Shown one piece after another: positions 8,332-17,195 of a stretch of 64,000 nt of DNA. The stretch covers positions 4,278,001 through 4,342,000 of the forward strand of contig NZ_CP155079.2 of NCBI RefSeq assembly GCF_039634365.2, in the 5' to 3' direction. This DNA comes from Mucilaginibacter sp. PAMB04168. Lineage in GTDB: Bacteria; Bacteroidota; Bacteroidia; Sphingobacteriales; Sphingobacteriaceae. Made by a program: the position numbers and the translations under genes. Numbering within the stretch: the first letter of the stretch is position 1; each line of letters begins with the position of its first letter. Below the pieces are notes generated by a model. That model did not search any database, was not told the DNA's origin, and saw only the letters and a program-made list of their open reading frames with translations.

Positions 8332-9722
8332 ATATGTACAGTATTCGATGCTGTATTATAACGTTTAAGTTGAATTAAATTATTAGGCAAAGCTTTATTA
8401 TTCCATGATTTGTGGATAGCCAGCGCGGTACCTACAGCAGTAGCCTGCGCTACAGAAGCGGCCCATACCTTAACATCCGGAAACAAATCAGCCAAAAGAT
8501 TCATAAAGATCTCATTCTTCCCAAAACCTCCGTCTACATAAATATCTTTTACGCTGGTTCCTTGCAGCACCAGTTGAGTTGATTGATATTGCAGCGAAGC
8601 CAGGTCAAGCATCAGTTGATGATAAGCCTCAATATCCGTTGCAAATGCAGCAAGGTCCCTTTTCGAGAAGCCCGAAGTGATTAGGCCTGTGCCATCTTTA
8701 ACAGTACTTGCCGGTGGCTGCTCTGCTTTCAGCTTAGCAATAATTTCGGGTTGATAAGGCATTGTACGGTATTTTACAACACTTTGCTTAAACCAGGCCG
8801 CTATGCGCTTAACCTCCTGCTCATGCTCATTGCCCGAAAATACGCGCGATGCCTTTACCGGTTTACCCTGGTATTGCAGGTAGGCCAAACAGTCTTTACT
8901 TAACTCTTCAGGTGTTAGGGGCTGGTTATTGAACGGATTAAGGCTTATGCACCAGGTACCGGTAGATAAAAGCACAAAAGGCTCGGTAAAGCTCACCAGG
9001 TAAGGAATAAGCGCGGCGGAACTATCGTGCAAGCCAATACCAACAGCACAGCTCCTGCCTTCAATAATCATAGCCAAAGCCTGATTTGACGGAAATATAG
9101 GAGCCAGCTTTTTACGAAGATGTTCAGCTTTAACCCACGAATGATAATCCTGCTGGTTAAAGTCCCAAAGCTGCGTATGGCAGCCTATACTGGTAATATC
9201 AGAATAGGCCGCACCCGACACCAATAAACTCAAGTACTGCGGCAGGTGTAAGGCATATTTAACCTGGTTAAACAAATCAGGCTTCTGGTGTTTAATGCGG
9301 TACAACTGCATCCCCGAATTTAGGTTGCCCAATACCGGTGATGCCGTTTCGGCAGCTATTTTTTCGGGCGAGCCATACTCCTGGTAAAACTTCCTGCTTA
9401 TTTCTTCGGGGTAAGCTTTAAGGTAATTATACAGGGGGGCCAATGGCTCCCCCTGTTCATTAATGTATACCAGGCTTGCTCCGTACGATGAAAAGTTAAT
9501 AGCCCTGATCTCAAACTGATCGAGGCGGTAAATTTCATGCAAAGAATCAAAAATAGACAGCTGCAAACTTTCGAGATTTTCGCAGGCGTCGCCGTCCTCA
9601 TCTAACGTCTCAATAAACCTTGCCGACTTTTCGTAAACGATGTTATAGTCTTCATCCAGCAAAAATAATTTCTTGTTGGTTTTGCCTACATCAAATACTG
9701 CTATTACGGGTGTTGGCGTCAT
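8328..9722 (-). CDS. rhaB: FGGY-family kinase, probable rhamnulokinase
   Basis: A 464-residue kinase of the FGGY family. It opens with the first phosphate-binding motif VFDVGKTNKKLF, contains LLSTGTWCISLNPF (second phosphate loop region) and ends with YVDGGFGKNEIFMNLLADL and the ATAVGTALAIH segment typical of the C-terminal FGGY signature. In this position, between rhaI and the lactate genes and after the fused aldolase gene, it should phosphorylate L-rhamnulose at C1 using ATP. FGGY members also act on fuculose and other ketoses, so the substrate is set by context. It starts 2 bp after rhaI and overlaps lutA by 4 bp, giving a tight operon. Confidence 0.87.
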   Translation of the reverse strand: MTPTPVIAVFDVGKTNKKLFLLDEDYNIVYEKSARFIETLDEDGDACENLESLQLSIFDSLHEIYRLDQFEIRAINFSSYGASLVYINEQGEPLAPLYNYLKAYPEEISRKFYQEYGSPEKIAAETASPVLGNLNSGMQLYRIKHQKPDLFNQVKYALHLPQYLSLLVSGAAYSDITSIGCHTQLWDFNQQDYHSWVKAEHLRKKLAPIFPSNQALAMIIEGRSCAVGIGLHDSSAALIPYLVSFTEPFVLLSTGTWCISLNPFNNQPLTPEELSKDCLAYLQYQGKPVKASRVFSGNEHEQEVKRIAAWFKQSVVKYRTMPYQPEIIAKLKAEQPPASTVKDGTGLITSGFSKRDLAAFATDIEAYHQLMLDLASLQYQSTQLVLQGTSVKDIYVDGGFGKNEIFMNLLADLFPDVKVWAASVAQATAVGTALAIHKSWNNKALPNNLIQLKRYNTASNTVHI

Positions 9723-9724
9723 GC

Positions 9725-10999
9725 TTATAATCCTGTGGCTACAGTTTTTTCGCCACGTTCTTTAATTAAATTTTTACGTACATCAAAGCTGCGGTAAGCG
9801 GCCAGCGGGCTTAAAGCACCACCGGTTCTTAAACGCGCCTCGGCCACTAACGGCCGAACGTCGGTACGGTAAGCGGTTTGCAGAATTTCCTGTGCCTGGG
9901 CAACATCATTTGACAGCTGCGCTTGTTTTAAAGCTTCTGTATCAACAATTAAAGCCTGTGCATAGGCGATTTTAATAGCCTCAACCGATTGGATCAGATC
10001 TTCGATAGGGTCTTTCACGTTGTGTGAAGCGTCTATCATCCAGCCCAGATCTTTAGAGTGTATCATACCACGGGCGTCCATACCTTCAACAAGTTCGTTA
10101 AAAATCAGGAACAATTGGTAAGGGTTAATGCTACCTACGGTTAAATCGTCATCTCCGTATTTCGAATCGTTGAAGTGGAAACCGGCCAGTCTGCCTTCCA
10201 TCAGTAACAATGATACGATCTGTTCAATGTTAGTATTAGGTAAATGGTGACCCAAATCAACCAAAGTTGATGCTTTTGGGCCTAATTTGGTAGCGAGTAA
10301 TAAGGATTGGCCCCAATCACCAATTGTAGTTGAGTAAAAGTTTGGCTCGTATGGTTTGTACTCCACCCAAACTTTCCAATCATCCGGCAGTGCCTCGTAA
10401 ATCTCCTGCAAGCTTTCCAGCGTGTTTTGGAATGCGTTACGGAAGTTTAACTGGCCCGGGAAGTTGGAACCATCAGCCAACCAAACCGATAAAGCATTGG
10501 AGCCTAACTCCACACCGTATTTGATTACCTCAATGTTATGTTCAACTGCCTGTTTGCGCACAGCCTTGTCAACATGGTGCAAAGAGCCGTATTTGTAACT
10601 CAGTTGCTGATCTTTCTGGTCTTGAAAGGTGTTAGAGTTTACCGCATCGAAACGTAGTCCATTTTGTGCAGCTAAAGCTTTTATATCATTCGCATTTTTT
10701 GGGATATCCCATGGAATGTGCAGAGAAATAGAATCACTTGATTTATTCAGGGCATGAATAACGCCTACATCTTCAATTTTTTCTTCGAGGCTGCGTGGCT
10801 CGCCACCGCCAGAGAAACGGCCAAAACGAGTACCACCGGTTCCTAAAGCCCAGCTGGGGATGGTGATGTTAAAAGCCGAAAGCTTTTGCATAACCTCATC
10901 CAAATTCTTTACATCGGCAGCTACATAATCAAACTGGCGCTGATGCTTGCTGCTTAACTGATGATTGGCTTCATCAATTTTATATTTCTCTATTTGCAT
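9725..10999 (-). CDS. rhaI: L-rhamnose isomerase, RhaI type
   Basis: A 424-residue cytoplasmic isomerase of the xylose-isomerase-like TIM-barrel type, converting L-rhamnose to L-rhamnulose. The N-terminal WALGTGGTRFGRF segment and the metal-binding carboxylates and histidines fit this family: WVEYKP (E213), LVDLGHH (D248, H251, H252) and GFHFNDSKYGDDD (H275, D278 and following aspartates). This type is distinct from E. coli RhaA and is the one usually paired with fused rhamnulose-phosphate aldolase/dehydrogenases. The gene sits directly ahead of the kinase and 110 bp behind the fused gene; that gap holds a pair of GC-rich repeats rather than a promoter. Confidence 0.92.
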   Translation of the reverse strand: MQIEKYKIDEANHQLSSKHQRQFDYVAADVKNLDEVMQKLSAFNITIPSWALGTGGTRFGRFSGGGEPRSLEEKIEDVGVIHALNKSSDSISLHIPWDIPKNANDIKALAAQNGLRFDAVNSNTFQDQKDQQLSYKYGSLHHVDKAVRKQAVEHNIEVIKYGVELGSNALSVWLADGSNFPGQLNFRNAFQNTLESLQEIYEALPDDWKVWVEYKPYEPNFYSTTIGDWGQSLLLATKLGPKASTLVDLGHHLPNTNIEQIVSLLLMEGRLAGFHFNDSKYGDDDLTVGSINPYQLFLIFNELVEGMDARGMIHSKDLGWMIDASHNVKDPIEDLIQSVEAIKIAYAQALIVDTEALKQAQLSNDVAQAQEILQTAYRTDVRPLVAEARLRTGGALSPLAAYRSFDVRKNLIKERGEKTVATGL

Positions 11000-11015
11000 A
11001 ATTGGTTATAATTAG

Positions 11016-11053
11016 AAGCCCCTCCCAACCCCTCCCCGAAAGGGAGGGCTTTT
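11016..11053 (-). repeat. GC-rich dispersed palindromic repeat, copy A
   Basis: A C-rich then G-rich element that begins AAGCCCCTCCC and ends GGGAGGGCTTTT, able to fold on itself. It lies between the fused aldolase gene and rhaI, next to an inverted, diverged copy at 11076-11111. A third copy is at 28678-28713. Confidence 0.7.
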
Positions 11054-11075
11054 AGGAGCTTGATTAATAATTTTT

Positions 11076-11111
11076 AAGTCTCCCCTACCGGGAGAGATTT
11101 AGAGGGGGCTT
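11076..11111 (+). repeat. GC-rich dispersed palindromic repeat, copy B (inverted)
   Basis: Reads AAGTCTCCCCTACC to GAGGGGGCTT on the + strand; its reverse complement resembles copy A at 11016-11053. It overlaps the stop codon of the fused aldolase/dehydrogenase gene (11110-11112), so the last bases of the repeat supply the end of that gene. Confidence 0.6.
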
Positions 11112-13230
11112 ATCGTACGAAGCCGGCAGCAACGCCACCATCAACGTTAATAACGTTACCGGTTGATTTGGCCAGTAAGCCGCCGGTTAAGGCAAAGCAA
11201 GCGTTGGCAATATCAATAGGTAAAATAATCTCGTTCAATAAAGTACGTTTAGCGTAGTAGGCAGGCAGTTCGGCTACGGTAATGCCGTAAGCTTTTGCAC
11301 GGCCCTCGGCCCAGCCACCAGCCCAGATATTGCTATCACTGATAACGGCATCAGGGTTTACCACGTTCACACGAATTTTATCGGGACCTAACTCGGCTGC
11401 GTTTAAGCGGCTTAAGTGCAATTGTGCAGCTTTAGCGCTACCGTAACCGGCATTGTTTGGTCCACTAACCAGGGCATTCTTACTTACAATGTTAATTACA
11501 TCGCCACCAATGGCTTGTTTTTTCATTACCGCAACAGCAGCCTGGGTAACAAAGAACTGGCCTTTCACCAGTACATCATATAACAGGTCCCAGTCTTTTT
11601 CGGTATGATCGCCAATGGTTTTAGAGATAGATAAGCCTGCATTGTTTACAATCAAATCAACACCGCCAAAGTTTAAGGCGGCAACATCCATAGCAGCCTG
11701 AATTTGATCGGCGCTGGTTACGTCCATAACTGCAGTAGCGTATGAATCTTTACCGTAAGCAGCTTTGAATTCTTCGCCAGTACCTTCTAAACGCTCAGCG
11801 TTCATATCATTCAAGATAACAACGGCACCTTCTTCAACAAACTTTTTAGCAATAGCTTTACCAATACCACCGGCACTACCTGTAATTAAAGCAATACGGC
11901 CGCTTAAAGCTTTGGGCTTAGGCATACGCTGTAACTTGGCTTCTTCCAGTAACCAATACTCAATATCAAAAGCTTCCTGACGTGGTAACGAAGTGTACTC
12001 AGAGATAGCCTCAGCACCTTTCATTACGTTGATAGCGTTGGTATAAAACTCGGCGGCTACACGGGCAGTTTGCTTGTCTTTGGAGAAGCTGAACATACCT
12101 ACACCAGGGTATAAAATAATAACCGGGTTGGTATCGCGTATAGCAGGGCTGTTATCGTGTTTGCAGGTGTTGTAATAATCGGTATACATTTGGCGGTAAG
12201 CCTCAAATGCAGGAGCCAATTTAGCTTTCAAGCCTTCTACATCACTCAAATCAGCATCAGGTGTTAAGTCCAGCACTAACGGACTGATCTTGGTGCGCAG
12301 GAAGTGATCCGGGCAGCTGGTACCCATAGGTGCCAAACGCTCTAAATCATTAGAGTTAATATATTCCAACACACGGGCATCATCAGTAAAGTGACCAATC
12401 ATGTTGCGCTCGCTAGAGCAGAAACCGCGCAGTATTGGCGCTAAGGCTACCGCTTGCTTTTTACGGTTAGCCTCATCCAGGCTTTGTATTTTCTGACCGC
12501 CAAAAACAGGGCCTTTTTTGCCATAGTTTTGCTCCAGATACTCTGCACATTTTTCAATTACCTCTAAGGTATTGATGTAACTTTCATAAGCGGTATCGCC
12601 CCAGGTAAATAAACCGTGTGAGCCTAACATAATACCACGTATGCCAGGATTTGCATCTAAACAAGCTTTAAGCTGTAAGCCCAGTTCAAATCCTGGTTTT
12701 TTCCATTCAACCCAACCAATGGTACCGCCAAATAACTCTTCAGTAATTTGTTTACCGTCTTTAGCCGCAGCAATGGCTATGGCCGCATCAGGGTGCAGGT
12801 GATCGATATGTGCAAACGGCAGGAAACCGTGTAAAGGCGTATCAATAGATGGCGCTTTTGAGGCTAAATCAAAAATGCTGTGGTTAAACAGTTCAACCAT
12901 TTCGTCTTCAAACTCTACACCACGGTAAACGTTTTTAAGGCTACGTAAACGATCAACATATAAAGCAGCAAGGCCACTTTTTTTCAGGGTGCCAATATCG
13001 CCGCCCGAACCTTTAATCCACATTACCTCTACCTCCTGACCAGTAAGCGGATCCTTTTGCATCAATTTGCACGAGGTGTTACCGCCGCCATAGTTGGTAA
13101 GGCGTAAATCGGCTCCTAATAAGTTGGAGCGGTATATTAATAAAGCTACCTCATCACCAGCCAGTTCGGCTGCTTTGGCATCATCCCATAGATAGCTTAC
13201 GTGCTTGAATTCGGTTGTGTTGACAGACAT
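11110..13230 (-). CDS. rhaD: Fused rhamnulose-1-P aldolase / short-chain dehydrogenase
   Basis: A 706-residue bifunctional enzyme. Residues about 20-430 are a class II aldolase domain (NYGGGNTSCK at 46-55, phosphate-binding GSGGDIG at 74-80, zinc-type HIDHLH at 141-146, and GSHGLFTWG with H205). Residues about 443-706 are a short-chain dehydrogenase: GSAGGIG at 451-457, NNAG at 529-532, S583 and the catalytic YGSAK (Y596, K600). Characterised fusions of this type cleave L-rhamnulose-1-phosphate to dihydroxyacetone phosphate and L-lactaldehyde and oxidise the aldehyde to L-lactate. This explains why lutABC follow in the same operon. It starts 28 bp after rhaT. Confidence 0.93.
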   Translation of the reverse strand: MSVNTTEFKHVSYLWDDAKAAELAGDEVALLIYRSNLLGADLRLTNYGGGNTSCKLMQKDPLTGQEVEVMWIKGSGGDIGTLKKSGLAALYVDRLRSLKNVYRGVEFEDEMVELFNHSIFDLASKAPSIDTPLHGFLPFAHIDHLHPDAAIAIAAAKDGKQITEELFGGTIGWVEWKKPGFELGLQLKACLDANPGIRGIMLGSHGLFTWGDTAYESYINTLEVIEKCAEYLEQNYGKKGPVFGGQKIQSLDEANRKKQAVALAPILRGFCSSERNMIGHFTDDARVLEYINSNDLERLAPMGTSCPDHFLRTKISPLVLDLTPDADLSDVEGLKAKLAPAFEAYRQMYTDYYNTCKHDNSPAIRDTNPVIILYPGVGMFSFSKDKQTARVAAEFYTNAINVMKGAEAISEYTSLPRQEAFDIEYWLLEEAKLQRMPKPKALSGRIALITGSAGGIGKAIAKKFVEEGAVVILNDMNAERLEGTGEEFKAAYGKDSYATAVMDVTSADQIQAAMDVAALNFGGVDLIVNNAGLSISKTIGDHTEKDWDLLYDVLVKGQFFVTQAAVAVMKKQAIGGDVINIVSKNALVSGPNNAGYGSAKAAQLHLSRLNAAELGPDKIRVNVVNPDAVISDSNIWAGGWAEGRAKAYGITVAELPAYYAKRTLLNEIILPIDIANACFALTGGLLAKSTGNVINVDGGVAAGFVR

Positions 13231-13258
13231 ATTGAATTTTTACTTATTACTTTTAAAT

Positions 13259-14338
13259 TTATTTTAATGAATTTCCATAACCCACTATCAGTACTGATAG
13301 TATGATAGTAGCTATGCCCGCAATAACGGTGGTAAATGCTTTGCGGCTTACGCCTTTCCATTCTTTTAATACTAAGCCCCAAATGTTAGCTATGAGTATA
13401 ATGAAGGCCATGTGCAGTATCCAAGAGCTAGGGCCGTTACCTAAGCGGCTTTCGCCCATGCCATAGAAAAAGAACTGTAAGAACCAGGTTGTACCGGCCA
13501 GCGCCGAGAACAGGTAATTGGCTAATAGTGGCGTTTTCTTATCTGTATAATTACCAAATGTTTTATTACGTGCATTCAGTATCATACAGTATATAAGGTT
13601 GGTAGTTAAACCACCCCAAAGTATCACAATGTAGGTTACGTTGTTTTGGTACAAAAAATTGCCCTGGCCTGGGTTTTTTGCCATCCATAAATTATTGGCA
13701 GTTTCCGCCATGGTATGACCGGCCTCAATACCAAAATTAAAGCAAGCGCTCAGTACCCCAGATATAATGGCTAAAGTAATACCTAAGCCAAACTTATAAT
13801 CGGAATTATTATTGGCTGCCTCCTGGTCTTTAGATAATTCCCGCTCCTTCATCACACCGGCCTTGCCGCATATAAAGATGCCAATAACACAAACCAAAAT
13901 ACCCAAAAGCACCATTTGACCCCAATGTGTATTCATTAGTGTTGAGATGGTGTCTTTTTTAGGTTCCGGATTGAATTCATAATAAATGGACGGTATAAGC
14001 GACCCGAATATAGAACACAAACCCAGTATAACCGAACTACCCAAAGCTACGCCTAAATAACGTACACCCAGGCCATATGTTAAACCACCTATGCCCCACA
14101 GCACACCAAAAATATAGGTTAACTGTAATATGCTAAAACTGGTATTCTTTATAATTTCGGTAAAGTTCGGTATAGTTAGCCAGGCTGCCAGCGGTGGTAC
14201 AATTAACCACGAAAAAAGTCCGCCTACTATCCAGAAACTTTCCCAAGCCCAGCCTTTTACCTTTTTATAAGGTATGTAGAAGCTCCCGGATGCAAAACCT
14301 CCGATGAAGTGAAAAATAACCCCTAATATTGCCTGCAT
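13259..14338 (-). CDS. rhaT: L-rhamnose-proton symporter RhaT
   Basis: A 359-residue inner-membrane protein with about ten hydrophobic segments, opening with AILGVIFHFIGGFASGSFY followed by YKKVKGWAWESFW, the recognisable start of RhaT of the drug/metabolite transporter superfamily. E. coli RhaT is of similar length. It imports free L-rhamnose with protons. It is the first gene of the rha-lut operon, with its start facing the 367-bp divergent control region, so the operon promoter should lie in 14339-14705. A hydrophilic loop with lysines and glutamates near the middle (KERELSKDQEAANN) is a little longer than in enterobacterial RhaT. Confidence 0.93.
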   Translation of the reverse strand: MQAILGVIFHFIGGFASGSFYIPYKKVKGWAWESFWIVGGLFSWLIVPPLAAWLTIPNFTEIIKNTSFSILQLTYIFGVLWGIGGLTYGLGVRYLGVALGSSVILGLCSIFGSLIPSIYYEFNPEPKKDTISTLMNTHWGQMVLLGILVCVIGIFICGKAGVMKERELSKDQEAANNNSDYKFGLGITLAIISGVLSACFNFGIEAGHTMAETANNLWMAKNPGQGNFLYQNNVTYIVILWGGLTTNLIYCMILNARNKTFGNYTDKKTPLLANYLFSALAGTTWFLQFFFYGMGESRLGNGPSSWILHMAFIILIANIWGLVLKEWKGVSRKAFTTVIAGIATIILSVLIVGYGNSLK

Positions 14339-14513
14339 TCTCTAAAATATTTTATAATTGGTGATAGCGAAAGTAGAAAAGCTGGGTAATACAGCTATCA
14401 TGCACTGTCATGGTTAAATTATATAAAATTACTCAAATACGCCGGTAAAAATTAACACTTGCAATAATACTTTATTACCAGACCAATTCATAAAGTGAAT
14501 AACAAACTGGATA

Positions 14514-14530
14514 ATTTTGTACAACAAAAT
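14514..14530. promoter_or_regulatory. Inverted repeat, possible operator
   Basis: ATTTTGT (14514-14520) and its inverse ACAAAAT (14524-14530) flank 3 bp. It is about 180 bp upstream of rhaT. It may bind a regulator or be chance in AT-rich DNA. Confidence 0.3.
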
Positions 14531-14601
14531 GTAAATATCGGCAAATAGAATTTTCACATGGCAACACCAGCCAACCCAGGCGTAATTACCAGTGCAATCG
14601 C

Positions 14602-14636
14602 TTGCCTAATGTAACATTGGGCAATACTTTAGGCAA
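14602..14636. promoter_or_regulatory. Palindrome plus third half-site, likely operator for the GntR regulator
   Basis: TTGCCTAATG (14602-14611) and CATTGGGCAA (14615-14624) form a 10-bp inverted repeat with one mismatch around TAA. A third related half-site, TTAGGCAA, lies inverted at 14629-14636. The symmetry and the position about 100 bp upstream of the GntR-type gene fit an operator for autoregulation and for control of the rhamnose operon. Binding is an inference. Confidence 0.5.
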
Positions 14637-14640
14637 ATGG

Positions 14641-14671
14641 TTGGGTTAACTAATTATTTGTTCTACATTTA
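14641..14671 (+). promoter_or_regulatory. Candidate promoter of the GntR gene
   Basis: TTG at 14641 and TACATTTA at 14664-14671 are separated by 20 bp, close to the Bacteroidota -33/-7 pattern (last base of the -7 box deviates). It lies just downstream of the palindromic half-sites and 34 bp ahead of the start codon. Confidence 0.35.
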
Positions 14672-14705
14672 TTTTTTAGTGCAAGTGATGACCAATTGAT
14701 ACTTC

Positions 14706-15737
14706 ATGAAACCCATTTCTTTTTTAGAATATATTGAGATTGATTACTACTCCTCAACACCAAAATACCTGCAACTGGCCAATTCTATTGCAAAGGCTGT
14801 TCGGGATGGCCGCTTGAACAAGAACGACACCCTGCCCTCTATAAATGAACTAAACTATAACTTCGAAATATCTCGCGATACGGCAGAAAAAGCCTATAAG
14901 CATTTAAAATCTATAGGCATTTTAGGCTCGGTGCCTGGCAAAGGTTATTACATTAAAAGCAGCGAAACACTCCAGCGTTTTAAGGTGTTTTTGATGTTCA
15001 ACAAGTTAAGTACGCATAAAAAACTTATTTATGATGCTATTATAGCCGGATTGGATAACCAGGCGGCCGTAGACTTTTACATCTATAACAATGATTTTTC
15101 GCTCTTCAAAAAAATGCTCGAAAATGCCAGCGAAGATTATACCCATTTTGTAATCATCGGGCACTTTTTGGAGGGTGGCGACACCGCACATGAGGTGATC
15201 AATAAAATACCGAAAGAGAAACTAATATTACTGGATAAATTGGTTAAGGGAGTTGAAGGCGAGTATGCCGCAGTATATGAAAACTTTGAGCAAGATATTT
15301 TCCATGCCCTTGAACAGGCCCTTAAACCACTAAGTAAGTACCATACCATTAAAATAACTTTTCCTGAACACACTTACCACTCTAACGAAATATTAAAAGG
15401 CTTTTTTAGTTTTTGTACGCAGTACGCCTTTAACTACAAGGTAGTGCATGATATACAAAGCGAGCCCTTGCATAGCGGCGAAGTATATATTACACTGATG
15501 GAAAATGACGTAGTGGTTTTAATTGAACGCCTGCTGCAAACCAAATACAAAATAGGCGAAGATATCGGCGTTATATCCTACAATGAAACGCCGTTAAAAA
15601 AAATCATTCTGAATGGCTTAACCACGATATCGACCGATTTTCAAAAGATGGGTGAGATTGTAGCGCAAATGATCATTAACAACCAGCGCGAACACGTGGA
15701 AAATCCTTTTTACCTTACTTTGCGCGCCTCATTGTAA
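14706..15737 (+). CDS. GntR-family regulator with sugar-sensing domain
   Basis: A 343-residue DNA-binding protein. Residues about 15-85 form a GntR winged helix (YLQLANSIAKAVRDG, TLPSINELNYNFEISRDTAEKAYKHL, then GKGYYI). Residues about 90-343 look like a LacI/periplasmic-binding-protein type effector domain (VVIGHFLEGGD; GVISYNETPLKKIILNGLTTIS). This combination is common among sugar-responsive regulators of Bacteroidota. It is transcribed away from rhaT and is followed after 18 bp by a secreted acetylesterase, so it likely controls both the rhamnose catabolic operon and the neighbouring enzyme genes. L-Rhamnose or a phosphorylated intermediate as effector is an inference from position. Confidence 0.85.
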   Translation: MKPISFLEYIEIDYYSSTPKYLQLANSIAKAVRDGRLNKNDTLPSINELNYNFEISRDTAEKAYKHLKSIGILGSVPGKGYYIKSSETLQRFKVFLMFNKLSTHKKLIYDAIIAGLDNQAAVDFYIYNNDFSLFKKMLENASEDYTHFVIIGHFLEGGDTAHEVINKIPKEKLILLDKLVKGVEGEYAAVYENFEQDIFHALEQALKPLSKYHTIKITFPEHTYHSNEILKGFFSFCTQYAFNYKVVHDIQSEPLHSGEVYITLMENDVVVLIERLLQTKYKIGEDIGVISYNETPLKKIILNGLTTISTDFQKMGEIVAQMIINNQREHVENPFYLTLRASL

Positions 15738-15750
15738 TCTACTATCTTTG
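15719..15750 (+). promoter_or_regulatory. Bacteroidota-type promoter match before the esterase gene
   Basis: TTTG at 15719-15722 and TATCTTTG at 15743-15750 are 20 bp apart, an exact match to the Bacteroidota -33 TTTG / -7 TAnnTTTG pattern. The expected transcription start would fall near the ATG at 15756, giving a leaderless or almost leaderless mRNA. It could be a chance match inside an operon. Confidence 0.4.
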
Positions 15751-15755
15751 GTAAC

Positions 15756-17195
15756 ATGAGAATAAGTGTTATTAAGACAATTGTTGCTTTCCTGATGGTG
15801 ATGGGTGCCATTCAATCTAAAGCGCAAGTAAAGCTGGCTTCTTTATTTACCAGCAATATGGTACTGCAACAGCAAATGGATGTGCCTATATGGGGCTGGG
15901 ATACACCCGGAAAAGCCATTACGATTACCACATCATGGAATAAGAAATTATATAAAGCGGCAGCCGACCAAACCGGTAAATGGAAAATAAAAATAAGCAC
16001 CCCTGCAGCCGGCGGCCCTTATACAATTACCATTAGTAACGGGCAAATAACCAAGCTTGACAATGTATTAATTGGTGAAGTTTGGGTACTGGGCGGTCAA
16101 TCGAACATGGAAATGCCCATGAAAGGGTTCAAAGGCCAACCCATTATAGCGTCAAATGAGGTTATCCTGAAATCTAAAAACAACAATGTCAGATTGTATA
16201 CGGTGCCACGTTCATCAGTAACAGAAGTACAGCAAAACAGCAAACCATCCGAGTGGCGGGTTGCCAGCCCGGAGTTTGTGAGCAATTTTAGTGCAACCGG
16301 TTATTACTTTGGCCGCCTGCTTAATGACATGCTGAATGTGCCTGTAGGTTTAATTAATTGCAGTTACAGTGGCTCGTTTGCTGAGGCATGGGTAGATGCG
16401 GATGTGTTGAAAGCTTTCCCAACAGTTAAAATACCGGCCAAAACCGACACCATAAAACAAGTAAGCCGTACGGCTACTACTTTATATAACGGCATGCTGC
16501 ACCCTATTTTAGGTTACGGCATTAAAGGCGCTATATGGTACCAGGGCGAATCTAACTACGACAATCCCGACCAGTATGAAAAGCTTTTCCCAGCGCTTGT
16601 TGCCCGCTGGCGTGAGCTGTGGGCACAGGGAGATTTCCCTTTCTACTTTGCACAAATAGCGCCTTACGATTATGCCCAGCTACCACCCTACAACAAAGGC
16701 GGCAAATACAACTCGGCCTACCTGCGCGATGCACAGCGCAAATCACAAAAAACCATACCTAACAGTGCCATGGCCGTACTAATGGATATTGGCGAGCAGG
16801 CGAGCATTCACCCGGCTCATAAGGAACCCGGCGGAACCCGTTTGGCTTACCTTGCCTTGGGTAAAACCTATGGGATAAAAGGGTTTGGTTTTGCCAGTCC
16901 GGAGTATGAATCTATTAACGTAAAGGATACGGCCGCCGTAATAAGGTTTGTTAATGCCAACAACGGTCTAACATCGTACAGTAAGCCTTTAACGCAATTT
17001 GAAATAGCGGGCGATGATCAGAAATTTTACCCGGCTAAGGCAGTTATCAATGGCAGCTCCGTTACGGTATCGGCTCCACAGGTTAAAAAACCAGTTGCGG
17101 TACGGTACGCCTTCCGCGATTTTATTGTAGGTGAATTGTATGGAACCGACGGCCTCCCGGTATCTTCTTTCAGAACAGATAACTGGCCGATGTAA
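15756..17195 (+). CDS. Secreted sialate-O-acetylesterase-like enzyme (SGNH)
   Basis: A 479-residue secreted carbohydrate esterase. Residues 1-23 are a signal peptide ending SKAQ. The SASA-type SGNH domain follows: VWVLGGQSNMEM with nucleophile S116, IWYQGESNYD near residue 260, and the C-terminal catalytic SIHPAHK (Asp/His block) near 350. Enzymes of this fold remove acetyl groups from sialic acids, xylan, xanthan or pectin-type glycans; in a rhamnose/pectin locus, removal of acetyl groups from rhamnogalacturonan side chains is plausible. It has a paralogue at 46501-47940. Its stop shares one base with the start of the next gene (TAATG at 17193-17197), indicating coupled translation. Confidence 0.87.
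   Translation: MRISVIKTIVAFLMVMGAIQSKAQVKLASLFTSNMVLQQQMDVPIWGWDTPGKAITITTSWNKKLYKAAADQTGKWKIKISTPAAGGPYTITISNGQITKLDNVLIGEVWVLGGQSNMEMPMKGFKGQPIIASNEVILKSKNNNVRLYTVPRSSVTEVQQNSKPSEWRVASPEFVSNFSATGYYFGRLLNDMLNVPVGLINCSYSGSFAEAWVDADVLKAFPTVKIPAKTDTIKQVSRTATTLYNGMLHPILGYGIKGAIWYQGESNYDNPDQYEKLFPALVARWRELWAQGDFPFYFAQIAPYDYAQLPPYNKGGKYNSAYLRDAQRKSQKTIPNSAMAVLMDIGEQASIHPAHKEPGGTRLAYLALGKTYGIKGFGFASPEYESINVKDTAAVIRFVNANNGLTSYSKPLTQFEIAGDDQKFYPAKAVINGSSVTVSAPQVKKPVAVRYAFRDFIVGELYGTDGLPVSSFRTDNWPM

Larger units (their letters stand above)
14339..14705. promoter_or_regulatory. Divergent control region between rhaT and gntR
   Basis: A 367-bp AT-rich gap without a gene. It should carry the promoters for the rhamnose operon (leftward) and the regulator gene (rightward). 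It contains two clear inverted repeats (14514-14530 and 14602-14624) and a further half-site at 14629-14636. I found no perfect TAnnTTTG box on the minus strand, so the rhaT promoter itself is not located. Confidence 0.7.
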
